NCBI GenBank assembly: GCA_934754975.1
Contig: CAKVKI010000088.1
Span: forward strand, 1-9,862
DNA from: an uncultured Alistipes sp.
GTDB taxonomy: Bacteria > Bacteroidota > Bacteroidia > Bacteroidales > Rikenellaceae
DNA: 9,862 bases
Direction: 5' to 3'
The translations under genes were made by a program, and so were the position numbers. Positions 1 to 6,649 of the stretch are shown here, in pieces. The notes beneath the pieces are model-generated. The model saw only the letters and a list, made by a program, of their open reading frames with translations, was not told where the DNA came from and searched no databases. Each line of letters starts with the position of its first letter. Positions within the stretch are counted from its first letter, which is position 1.

Positions 1-215
1 TTGATATTCTGTTCGAGGGGTTCGGTGATCTGGTTCTCGATCACATCGGCGTTGGCGCCCGGATAGGAACACGTCACCGAGATAATCGGATTGTCCACGC
101 TCGGAAACTCCCGCACGCCCAGATAACTGTATCCGATGAAGCCGAATAGCAGGATGATGATCGTCAGTACCGTGGACAATACGGGACGCCGGATGCTGAG
201 TTCGGAAATATTCAT
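1..215 (-). CDS. RND efflux permease, N-terminal 71 codons (partial)
   Basis: Inner-membrane proton-driven efflux permease of the AcrB/MexB/MexF (HAE1) family, which exports drugs or other amphiphiles through a tripartite pump. Only the N-terminus is present; the rest lies beyond the left edge. The start is the ATG whose complement is at 213-215. The protein opens MNISELSIRRPVLSTVLTII, the usual short amphipathic helix followed by the first membrane helix (about residues 12-32). It then reads GVREFPSVDNPIISV and YPGANADVIENQITEPLEQ, the family-typical start of the first periplasmic porter domain; the conserved stretch resembles AcrB 'YPGA..  ..V.. .V...IEQ'. It begins 12 bp after the adaptor stop codon, so the two are surely co-transcribed. 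The substrate cannot be told from this fragment. Family identity is confident from the sequence; the substrate is unknown. Confidence 0.93.
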   Translation of the reverse strand, partial: MNISELSIRRPVLSTVLTIIILLFGFIGYSYLGVREFPSVDNPIISVTCSYPGANADVIENQITEPLEQNI

Positions 216-227
216 ACGCCGTCGGGG

Positions 228-1310
228 TTATTCGATGACATCGAGTTTCACGGGCAGGTCGGTACGCAGCTGCAGGGTGCCGGAGGTAATCAGCGTGTCG
301 CCCACGTTCAGCCCTTCGATAATCTGGATGCTGGATTCGGTCCGCAGACCGGTCTTGACCTCGACGGACTGCGCCTTTCCGCCTTTGTAGAGGTAAACTT
401 TATCCACGCCCATCTCCGGCACAATGGCTTCGGTCGGTACGGCAATGGCGTTGGGAATATCGTGCAGGCGGATTTTCACGGTCACGAAACGTCCCGGCAG
501 CAGCGTCCCCTGCGTATTGGGGTAAAGCGCCCGCACGGCCAGCGTACGCGTGTCGATATCCACCTTCGATTCCTGCGCGTAGACCGACGCCCGGAAGGTC
601 TCGTTCCGGCCTTCGACCGTAAACGAAAGCGGCGTTCCCGGCCTGATCTGGTTGGCATAACGCTCCGGCACGAAAAGGTCGATTTTGAGCGGCGAAATCT
701 TCGTCAGTTTGGCCACCACCACGCTGGGCGAGGCGTAGGCGCCTTCGCTGACGTTCCGCAGACCGATAATTCCGTCGAACGGGGCGCGCAGTTCCGTCAG
801 CGCGATATTGGCCTTGACGATGTCGATGTCGGCGTTGAGCATCGCCAGCTCCGTGCTGGCCTGCTCGTAGGCTTCCTGGCTGACGGCGTCCTTTTCGAGC
901 AATGCGCTCTGGCGGTAGACCCGGTCCTCGGCCAGCTTGAGCTGCGCTTCGTAGCGCGACAGCTGCGCCAGCAGCGGTTTGTCGTTCACCTTGGCCAGCA
1001 GTTCGCCTTTGCGGACGATCGACCCCTCCTTGAAATTGATCTCGACGATCTTGCCCGAGGTCTCGAACGAGAGGTCCACCTCTTCGTCGGGCAGCAGGTT
1101 GCCGACCATCGTAATGCCGTCGGTAAGGGACTGCGGGCGCACGACGAGTCCGTTTACATTCAGGATATTCTTCTTGCGGGGCGCGCTCACCGCGGACGGA
1201 TCGGCCTCCGACGCGGAAGAACCGGTACCGAAGTGTTTATAAACGCCCAGTACGGCACAAAATACCACGAGGACAACGGCCGTAATGATCCATTTCTTTT
1301 TTTTATTCAT
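228..1310 (-). CDS. RND efflux periplasmic adaptor subunit (MFP/HlyD family)
   Basis: Membrane-fusion protein that bridges an RND permease to a TolC-like outer-membrane channel; 360 aa, normal for the family. The start (ATG at 1308-1310, opening MNKKKKWI) precedes a membrane anchor at residues about 7-24. The frame extends further upstream, but that region lacks family similarity and holds the promoter. Domains in order: first lipoyl half about 78-110 (ETSGKIVEINFKEGSIVRKG), alpha-helical hairpin about 112-172, second lipoyl half about 173-203 (LRAPFDGIIGLRNVSEGAYA), beta-barrel about 205-285 with LPGRFVTVKI, and membrane-proximal domain about 288-360. There is no lipobox cysteine, so it is likely held by the N-terminal helix rather than as a lipoprotein, although C18 sits inside the hydrophobic segment. 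It is the first gene of an operon with the RND permease. A run of eight A encodes the Lys-rich start. No outer-membrane channel gene is visible; it may lie beyond the edge. Confidence 0.93.
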   Translation of the reverse strand: MNKKKKWIITAVVLVVFCAVLGVYKHFGTGSSASEADPSAVSAPRKKNILNVNGLVVRPQSLTDGITMVGNLLPDEEVDLSFETSGKIVEINFKEGSIVRKGELLAKVNDKPLLAQLSRYEAQLKLAEDRVYRQSALLEKDAVSQEAYEQASTELAMLNADIDIVKANIALTELRAPFDGIIGLRNVSEGAYASPSVVVAKLTKISPLKIDLFVPERYANQIRPGTPLSFTVEGRNETFRASVYAQESKVDIDTRTLAVRALYPNTQGTLLPGRFVTVKIRLHDIPNAIAVPTEAIVPEMGVDKVYLYKGGKAQSVEVKTGLRTESSIQIIEGLNVGDTLITSGTLQLRTDLPVKLDVIE

Positions 1311-1342
1311 GCAGCGAGTAAGGTTTGATTTCGGAGTCAATG

Positions 1343-1368
1343 CAAAGATACGAAAAAAGCGTATGCAA
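1343..1368 (-). promoter_or_regulatory. Promoter of the efflux operon (Bacteroidetes -7 box)
   Basis: On the minus strand, positions 1350-1343 read TATCTTTG, a perfect match to the Bacteroidetes primary-sigma -7 element TAnnTTTG. A TTG lies at 1368-1366, only 15 bp upstream, where about 19-21 bp is usual, so the -33 element is weak or misplaced. The box ends 32 bp before the adaptor ATG, leaving a short untranslated leader, which supports the chosen start. Seen in sequence; activity is inferred. Confidence 0.6.
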
Positions 1369-1826
1369 CGGTCATTCCCGACCGGCCCGATTATGTTCCC
1401 TGCGGATAAATCGGTCAGACTAACTTTTTGAGCGTTTTGGACAATCGAATATCCGAAAACACTTCCGACCTTTGTCCCGGTCAGGAAAAATGGGACTTCC
1501 CGGCAAGAACAGGCCGCGGATAAAACCCGGGACTTCATGCCGTACGGCGGACATCGGGGAGGGTCAAACGGCAAAAATCGGAGGTGAAACGCCGGCGATA
1601 TTCCTCAAAACCGGCCATACACCCGGCCGGGAGACCGTGCCGCACCGGTTTGAAAGATCCGGATCGCTCCTGACGCCGAACATTCGGAACAGGAAACTAA
1701 GAATCGCACCCATTATCCCCGGCGCCAGCGATTCCGGGGGGGGCGTCCGATCCGCTCCGGCGATGCGGCCGAAACAGCTTCCGTTCATTTTACGGCTCCG
1801 GACAGCACAAAAAAGCAAATAAATAG
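1369..1826. other. Intergenic region between divergent operons, no gene found
   Basis: About 460 bp without a convincing gene. Short open frames on both strands here give Arg/Pro-rich products with no recognisable domain and overlap the promoters, so I treat them as noise. Visible structure: a GC-rich inverted repeat CCGGCC/GGCCGG at 1611-1630, containing the palindrome CCCGGCCGGG (1622-1631), and a CCCCGG/CCGGGG hairpin (1717-1722 with 1734-1739) whose right arm is part of a G8 run. Neither has a T tract, so neither looks like a terminator. It could be decayed coding sequence. Confidence 0.5.
1736..1743 (+). repeat. Homopolymer G8 tract in the intergenic region
   Basis: Eight consecutive G, preceded by GATTCC and followed by CGTCC. 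The first Gs form the 3' arm of a short hairpin with CCCC at 1717-1720. The tract lies 83 bp upstream of the -7 box of the DUF2339 gene, so it is not in the -33/-7 spacer of that promoter. It is one of three G8 tracts in the window, all on the plus strand. Confidence 0.85.
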
Positions 1827-1834
1827 TATCTTTG
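1827..1834 (+). promoter_or_regulatory. Promoter -7 box of the DUF2339-DUF3999 operon
   Basis: TATCTTTG is a perfect TAnnTTTG element, 24 bp before the DUF2339 start codon, so the leader would be very short (roughly 15-20 nt) and A-rich. No TTG or TTTG is present 19-21 bp upstream (GC-rich sequence there), so the -33 contact appears absent. The same octamer serves the divergent efflux operon. Seen in sequence; activity is inferred. Confidence 0.6.
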
Positions 1835-1858
1835 TTTTAATACAAACCCGAAACAAAT

Positions 1859-4303
1859 ATGGAACTTGTAATCCTGCTTGTCATTGCGGCCGCAATTTTT
1901 ATCATTGCGCTTCCCCTCGCATCTTTTGTGAAACTCTCCTCCATCGACTCCCGCCTGCAGGAGATGGAGCAGGCCCTCAAAGAGCTGGCGAAGTCCGGAA
2001 TCAGGGTTGAATCCGAGCCGGAACGAATCGAAGAACCGGACGTTCAATCCGACGAGGAGGCGATACTGGAAATCATCGACGCGGAGCTTCCGGACGAAGA
2101 CGAAGCCCCGCAGGACGAATCCTGGGAGCTGCCGGAAACCGAAACCCCGGAGCTGCAGCCGGCCTGTTTCGACGCCGCGCCGGAAGCCAGGCCCGAACCA
2201 ACGTCTTGCAGCATGACCGCCGCAGCGGAAGAATCGACGGTCTCGGAGAATCCGCAGGCGTCCGAGGGTCCGGAAGCCCCCGAAAATCCGGAGACTGCGG
2301 AAATCCCGGAAACCATTCCGGCACCCGCCGAAAAGCCGAAGAAAGCGTTTCCGGCCATCCGTTTCGAGAACCTGCTGAGCAAAATCGGCATCGTCACGCT
2401 GGTACTGGGTATCGGTTTCTTTGTAAAATACGCCATCGACAAAGAGTGGATCAACGAAGTGGGACGCGTCGGCATAGGCGTACTCACGGGCGGCGCGCTC
2501 ATCGCCATCGCCCACAAACTGCGGAAGTCTTACAACCTGTTTTCGGCCATCATGGTCGGCGGCGGCATCTCCGTACTGTATATAACCATCACGCTGGCAT
2601 TCCGGGAATACCAACTTTTCAGCCAGACGGCGGCCTTCGTCATCCTGATCGCCATAACGGTCTTTTCGGTCATTCTCTCGCTGGTCTACGACCGCAGGGA
2701 ACTGGCGCTGTTCTCGCTGCTCGGCGGATACGCTTCACCCCTGATGATCAGCACCGGATCCGGCAACTACGTGGTGCTGTTCTCATTCCTCGTGATCCTC
2801 AACGCCGGCATGCTGGCGATATCCATGCGTAAGAAATGGCGGATAATCGGAATCGTAAGCTTCGTATGCACGCTGGCGTTCTACTGGACCTGGCTGGCCT
2901 GGCAGTTCGAAACCCAGCGGACGGGAGCCCTGATCTTCGGCGCGCTGTTCTTCGCGCAGTTCTACCTGCTGGCCCTGTTCGACCATTTCCGCTCGGAAAA
3001 GAAAATCTCTCCGTTCCAGGTCGGGCTGATACTGGCCGGCAACCTCTCGATGTTCGCGGCATCGGTCTTCATATTCGCGGACAGTTCAGTGAAGGTCGCG
3101 GGACTGCTCACCATTTCGATGGCCGTCGTCAACGCCGCCGTCATGCTGGTCCTTTTTCGCAAAGGCTCAGCCGACAAACGCCTGCTGTACCTGATTATCG
3201 CCCTCGTACTCAGCTTCATATCGCTCGCGGTTCCGGTCCAGCTGAACGGCCACGTCATCACCATGTTCTGGGCCGCCGAAACCGTGATCCTGCTCTGGCT
3301 GTGGCAGAAGTCGGGCATTAAAGTCTTTTATGCCGGGTTCTGGCTCATATCGGTCCTGACGCTGGGTGCGTATATCATGGATGCGGACCATATATATATG
3401 CAGAATCCCGGCTACTTGCCCGTGGTCTTCAACCGCATGTTCATCACCGGCCTGGTGGTCGTGGCGGCCTTCGCCCTCAACAAGTTCCTGCTGGAACGCA
3501 CGAAAGGCGTCCGGCACACCGTCGAGGGCAACATTTTGTCCTGCTGCATCGTGGCGATGTCCTACATGGCGCCTTTCCTCGAGATCAAATACCAGTTCGA
3601 AAACAGCGCCCTGTCCCAGTTCACCTACACGATGCTGACCATCTACACCACGCTCTACACAGCCGTCCTGGCGTTCGTATTCCGGGCGCAAATCCGCAAA
3701 ACCCAATGGATGTACACGGCATTGTGCATATTCGTCGCCGCCTACCTGGTAATCGGACTGCCCGTTACGATATCTTTGCGCCACTCCGTATTTACGAACG
3801 ACAACCACCCGCAGCTCTTCGCGCTGCATTACCTGACGCTGCCCGCGCTGGCCTATGTATTCTACCTGCTGGCAACGGGCGTGAAAGCGTACTCCAAACG
3901 CACCGTCGCCCTGCTGGGCTGGGCGCAGGTCGCCGCCGCGGTCGTTATCCTGAGCTTCGAACTGAGCAATATCGCGGTGCAGAACTGGGGTTACTACGGC
4001 AATTACTACTTGATACTCAACGAGGTGCGCACGAGCTTCTATCCGATACTCTGGGGCATACTCGCCCTGACGCTGATGGTCTGGGGACTGAAAGCGAAGA
4101 AAGCGCTGCTGCGCCAGATCGCACTGGGCTTCTTCGGACTGATCATCCTCAAATTCTACGTTTACGACATCTGGCTCATGTCGCAGGCCGGACGCATCCT
4201 CTCGTTCGTCGCACTGGGCGTCATCCTGCTCTTCGTATCGTTCCTGATCCAGAAAATCAAGGTCCTGATAAGGGAGGACGAACAGACCGACACGGCGGAA
4301 TAA
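1859..4303 (+). CDS. DUF2339 family polytopic membrane protein
   Basis: Large inner-membrane protein of 814 aa with no established biochemical function. Residues 1-24 form a membrane segment, followed by a short predicted coiled coil (about 27-46). Then comes a highly acidic, proline-rich linker (about 50-160, many Glu-Pro and Pro-Glu pairs), which is probably unstructured. The family signature begins near residue 169 with FENLLSKIGIVTLVLGIGFF, then VKYAIDKEWINEVGRVGIGV. From there to the C-terminus the protein is almost continuous hydrophobic helices, with a visible pattern of 20 or more membrane spans, ending in a charged tail. The length fits the family. The start is set by the -7 box 24 bp upstream and by the N-terminal hydrophobic helix. 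The stop is 27 bp before the DUF3999 start, and the two families commonly neighbour each other, which suggests a joint envelope role. The function is unknown and I do not assign one. Confidence 0.92.
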   Translation: MELVILLVIAAAIFIIALPLASFVKLSSIDSRLQEMEQALKELAKSGIRVESEPERIEEPDVQSDEEAILEIIDAELPDEDEAPQDESWELPETETPELQPACFDAAPEARPEPTSCSMTAAAEESTVSENPQASEGPEAPENPETAEIPETIPAPAEKPKKAFPAIRFENLLSKIGIVTLVLGIGFFVKYAIDKEWINEVGRVGIGVLTGGALIAIAHKLRKSYNLFSAIMVGGGISVLYITITLAFREYQLFSQTAAFVILIAITVFSVILSLVYDRRELALFSLLGGYASPLMISTGSGNYVVLFSFLVILNAGMLAISMRKKWRIIGIVSFVCTLAFYWTWLAWQFETQRTGALIFGALFFAQFYLLALFDHFRSEKKISPFQVGLILAGNLSMFAASVFIFADSSVKVAGLLTISMAVVNAAVMLVLFRKGSADKRLLYLIIALVLSFISLAVPVQLNGHVITMFWAAETVILLWLWQKSGIKVFYAGFWLISVLTLGAYIMDADHIYMQNPGYLPVVFNRMFITGLVVVAAFALNKFLLERTKGVRHTVEGNILSCCIVAMSYMAPFLEIKYQFENSALSQFTYTMLTIYTTLYTAVLAFVFRAQIRKTQWMYTALCIFVAAYLVIGLPVTISLRHSVFTNDNHPQLFALHYLTLPALAYVFYLLATGVKAYSKRTVALLGWAQVAAAVVILSFELSNIAVQNWGYYGNYYLILNEVRTSFYPILWGILALTLMVWGLKAKKALLRQIALGFFGLIILKFYVYDIWLMSQAGRILSFVALGVILLFVSFLIQKIKVLIREDEQTDTAE

Positions 4304-4330
4304 ACACTTCGGAATCCAAACGGACACAAA

Positions 4331-5512
4331 ATGAAAAACCGACTCGTCTTACTGACCATATGCCTGTTCGCGGCCGCGGCAGGCCGTTCGCAGAACTATT
4401 GGAGAGCGTGCGTGGACACGGTCTCCGCTCCGGGATACTACAACATCGAACTGAGCCAGGAGATGGCCGGGCGGGGACTCCGCACACTCCGGCTCCGGGA
4501 TGCGGAGGGCGCTGAAATCCCCTACCTAATCCGCTCGTCCGCACCGGTGAGGGAGATGGAACGGATGGAGATGTACGAACAGCTTTCCCATGAGAAACGG
4601 GACAGCACGAACACGATCGTCCTCCTGAACAAAGACCCCGAAGTTTCGCGGTTCTACCTGCGGATGAAGCAGGCCGACGTGGCCAAATACGTCAGCATCC
4701 GCGGGAGTTACGACCGGCAGCAGTGGTTCAGCGTAAAACAGCGCACCCGGCTGGGCGGCGGACACACACCCGATACGGACGCCATCGCCGTCATCGACTT
4801 TCCGGCAGGCGACTATACCTATTACGAACTGACCGTCACCAACAGCAGTCGCAACCCGCTGAATATTATCGGCGTAGGTAAAATCGAAAACAGTACGGTC
4901 TACGGACGGTTCACGGAGTTGAATACGGGAGCGTTCCGCACGGAAGAGAAAGACGGCAGTACGATCGTCACGTTCCCCGCGCTGCAACAGCCGTACCTGC
5001 TCTCGAAACTGGAAATCCACGCCGGAAGCAAAGGGCATTTCAGCCGCCGGATGCGTCTCGAAACAGGTGGATACGCCAAAGAATCGTTCCAGTTCTCCTC
5101 ACGGCAGGAACAACCGTTTTTTTACACCGACGACCTTCCGGTCGGCAAAGACTTCCGGCTGGTCATCGAGAACGGGGACAATCCCCCGCTGCAGATCGAC
5201 GCGGTGAAACTGTTCGGACTCGACCGCTATCTGTGCGCCTATCTCGACGCCGGCGTGCGCTACCGCATCGAAACGGGAACGGAAGAACCGCGCCGGTACG
5301 ACATCCGGGATTTCGCAGATGAGATTCCGCAGGACCTCCCCGTAATCCGCACCGGAAATACGGAAGAAGCAACCACCACGCCGGAACCGGAAAAGATACC
5401 GAAATTTTACGAACGCCCCGTTTTCATGTGGAGCGTCATTATCCTGACCGGAATAATCCTGCTTTTCGTCTGTCTCAGAATGGCGCAGGAACTCAAAAAA
5501 AGACAGGAATAG
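4331..5512 (+). CDS. DUF3999 family envelope protein
   Basis: Exported protein of 393 aa with no known activity. Residues 1-20 are a signal peptide (Lys/Arg start, hydrophobic LVLLTICLFAAAA, probable cleavage before Q21). The large middle part (about 22-345) is beta-rich and faces the periplasm. Its start, with a short motif of the type 'LRDAEGAEIPYLIR' at about 55-68, matches the DUF3999 pattern of a domain speaking of state-like beta strands near the N-terminus. A Glu/Pro/Thr-rich stretch (about 343-358) leads to a single C-terminal membrane helix (about 364-384) and a basic cytoplasmic tail ending KKRQE, so topology is periplasm-out. It lies 27 bp after DUF2339 in the same direction, almost certainly in one operon. 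The pairing hints that the periplasmic domain works with the polytopic DUF2339 protein. Family assignment is from pattern recognition, not a profile search. Confidence 0.82.
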   Translation: MKNRLVLLTICLFAAAAGRSQNYWRACVDTVSAPGYYNIELSQEMAGRGLRTLRLRDAEGAEIPYLIRSSAPVREMERMEMYEQLSHEKRDSTNTIVLLNKDPEVSRFYLRMKQADVAKYVSIRGSYDRQQWFSVKQRTRLGGGHTPDTDAIAVIDFPAGDYTYYELTVTNSSRNPLNIIGVGKIENSTVYGRFTELNTGAFRTEEKDGSTIVTFPALQQPYLLSKLEIHAGSKGHFSRRMRLETGGYAKESFQFSSRQEQPFFYTDDLPVGKDFRLVIENGDNPPLQIDAVKLFGLDRYLCAYLDAGVRYRIETGTEEPRRYDIRDFADEIPQDLPVIRTGNTEEATTTPEPEKIPKFYERPVFMWSVIILTGIILLFVCLRMAQELKKRQE

Positions 5513-5893
5513 GAACATTTCCGAAACAGGAATCCGCCCGGCCCGGCCTAAAGTCCAGAGAAGAGGGGGGGGTAAGGCAGTATTCCGGACCGTCGGAAAG
5601 TTCCGGACAGCCGGAGCATTTGCGCAGGCGGCATCTTTCCATTGTTCCGCAGCGTCTTTCCCGTTCTCCCTGTTTTCATGCGGGGCGGCAGGGTCCGGAT
5701 TTCCGGAAAACCGCTCCCCATACGGCTGAACGACAAACGAAAGGCACAGAATTTGAACGAAGAGCCGCAAACAGAACAACATGCCGTTTTCATCCGATCA
5801 TCCCCCGCAATTTCAACCGCCGCCGGCCTTCCCGCAAAAGGCCCGATATTAAAAATTAAACGGATCGTAATCCTGTTTCCTGAAAAATTTATG
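5513..5893. other. Intergenic region before the sigma factor, no gene found
   Basis: About 380 bp with no credible gene. Frames in either direction give low-complexity Arg/Pro/Cys-rich products without a domain. It holds a G8 tract (5565-5572) and four copies of the palindrome TCCGGA (5584, 5602, 5694, 5702). Two pairs of these can form short hairpins, for instance TTCCG/CGGAA at 5583-5598. CCGGA is common throughout this window, so the palindromes may only reflect composition. No clear terminator follows the DUF3999 stop. Confidence 0.45.
5565..5572 (+). repeat. Homopolymer G8 tract downstream of DUF3999
   Basis: Eight consecutive G between AGAAGA and TAAGGC, 52 bp past the DUF3999 stop codon and outside any recognised gene. 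The right flank GTA matches that of the tract inside the SusC gene. No promoter spacer or start codon is visible close by, so no role can be proposed from position alone. Confidence 0.85.
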
Positions 5894-5901
5894 TACTTTA
5901 G
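5894..5901 (+). promoter_or_regulatory. Possible -7 box of the ECF sigma gene
   Basis: TACTTTAG matches TAnnTTTG at all but one position and sits in an AT-rich patch (5850-5920), in contrast to the GC-rich flanks. It would leave a leader of roughly 50 nt before the sigma-factor start. No clear -33 TTTG is seen at the expected distance. Tentative. Confidence 0.35.
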
Positions 5902-5960
5902 CCCCTGTTTGCAATTTACACACACGGACAACACCGGAGTATCGACCACACGACGAAAAA

Positions 5961-6515
5961 ATGGACAGGCAACCGGATGAATTGATTTTGCAGAGCCTCC
6001 GGCAGGGCAGTTACGACGCATTCGATGCGTTGTACATGCGTTATGCCCCGCATGTGGAGGCGTTTGCCTACTGCATGCTGAAAAACCGGAGCGAAGCCGA
6101 AGACCTGGCGCACGACATCTTCCTGAAAATCTGGGAGGGACGCGAGTCGATCGGCCGCATCAAATCGTTCCGCAGTTACCTGTTCCGAATGACAAAAAAC
6201 GCCGTTTTCGACATCTTCGAACACAAGACCGTGCAAACCCGTTACGAACAGCGGCTCCTGCATGTCGATGATCTTTTCACGGAAGATATTTCGGCGAAGG
6301 TCGCCTCCGAGGACCTGCTGATGATTATCAACATGGCCGTGGAGCAAATGCCCGAACAGCGTCAGCGGGTCTTCCGCCTGAGCCGTTACGAAGGGCTTTC
6401 CCATCAGGAAATCGCCCAAAAACTGGGCGTCACCCCCAAAACCGTCGAATACCACATACGTACGGCGCTCGCCGAACTGAAAAAAATCGTCGGCGTTATC
6501 GCTTTCTTTTTCTGA
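5961..6515 (+). CDS. ECF-type RNA polymerase sigma factor
   Basis: Alternative sigma factor of 184 aa, typical of the sigma-70 ECF group paired with FecR in Bacteroidetes. Region 2 spans about residues 18-86: DAFDALYMRYAPHVEAFAY, then the core-binding stretch EDLAHDIFLKIWE (47-59), then RSYLFRMTKNAVFD for -10 recognition and melting. Region 4 spans about 122-176: MPEQRQRVFRLSRYEGLSHQ, then EIAQKLGVTPKTVEYHI, a clear helix-turn-helix that reads the -35 element, ending ALAELKK. Regions 1.1 and 3 are absent, as expected. The start ATG has an A-rich leader (ACGAAAAA). It is followed by a terminator and then, 134 bp on, a FecR gene, so it is very likely held by that FecR and acts on the SusC operon downstream. 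The tail VGVIAFFF is unusually hydrophobic, but such tails are common in this group. Confidence 0.95.
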   Translation: MDRQPDELILQSLRQGSYDAFDALYMRYAPHVEAFAYCMLKNRSEAEDLAHDIFLKIWEGRESIGRIKSFRSYLFRMTKNAVFDIFEHKTVQTRYEQRLLHVDDLFTEDISAKVASEDLLMIINMAVEQMPEQRQRVFRLSRYEGLSHQEIAQKLGVTPKTVEYHIRTALAELKKIVGVIAFFF

Positions 6516-6542
6516 TTCCACGCTTTATTCTCCCCGACAGAT

Positions 6543-6573
6543 AAAGACGACATGAAAATTGTTGTCTTTTTTT
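6543..6573 (+). terminator. Rho-independent terminator after the ECF sigma gene
   Basis: AAAGACGACA (6543-6552) pairs with TGTTGTCTTT (6560-6569) over ten base pairs including one G-U, around a 7-nt loop, and is followed directly by more T (6570-6573) then ATTTG. It lies 28 bp after the sigma stop. The stem is AT-rich, so termination may be partial. It implies that sigma and fecR are expressed at least partly as separate units. Confidence 0.7.
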
Positions 6574-6600
6574 ATTTGCAAAAAAATTTCGACTCCGACT

Positions 6601-6624
6601 AGGGACGCCCCTCGTCTTCCCGTC
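6601..6624 (+). promoter_or_regulatory. Candidate ECF-sigma promoter upstream of fecR
   Basis: After the terminator there is no TAnnTTTG box before fecR. Instead AGGGAC (6601-6606) and CGTC (6621-6624, with another CGTC at 6613-6616) precede an AT-rich patch ATATTAATA. ECF sigma factors often recognise a G/A-rich -35 and a CGTC-like -10 about 15-17 bp apart, so this could be an autoregulated promoter. The same elements are not clearly repeated before the SusC gene, which weakens the case. Confidence 0.25.
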
Positions 6625-6649
6625 ATATTAATACAAACGCACAGAAAGA

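Noticed and set aside
1297..1304. Run of eight A (minus strand) in codons 3-5 of the efflux adaptor as a further phase-variation tract
   Set aside because: Lys-rich starts written as AAA codons are common in this group, the gene is in frame and intact, and A runs of 7-8 are not rare here (for instance 5495-5501 and 6580-6586).
1311..1574. Longer N-terminus for the efflux adaptor (88 extra residues in frame)
   Set aside because: The extension crosses the TATCTTTG promoter box and would put Cys/Arg-rich, non-family sequence before a normal membrane anchor.
1472..1822. Small genes in the divergent intergenic region on either strand
   Set aside because: The products are Arg/Pro-rich with no domain, no leader or promoter fits them, and the opposite frames are about equally open.
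3167..4327. 386-codon open frame on the minus strand opposite DUF2339
   Set aside because: It is antisense to a clear membrane-protein gene, rich in His/Gln/Arg/Asp as expected from the complement of hydrophobic codons, and has no domain or promoter.
5583..5616. TTCCG/CGGAA hairpins as the terminator of the DUF2339-DUF3999 operon
   Set aside because: The stems are only about five base pairs, mutually exclusive, and no T tract follows.
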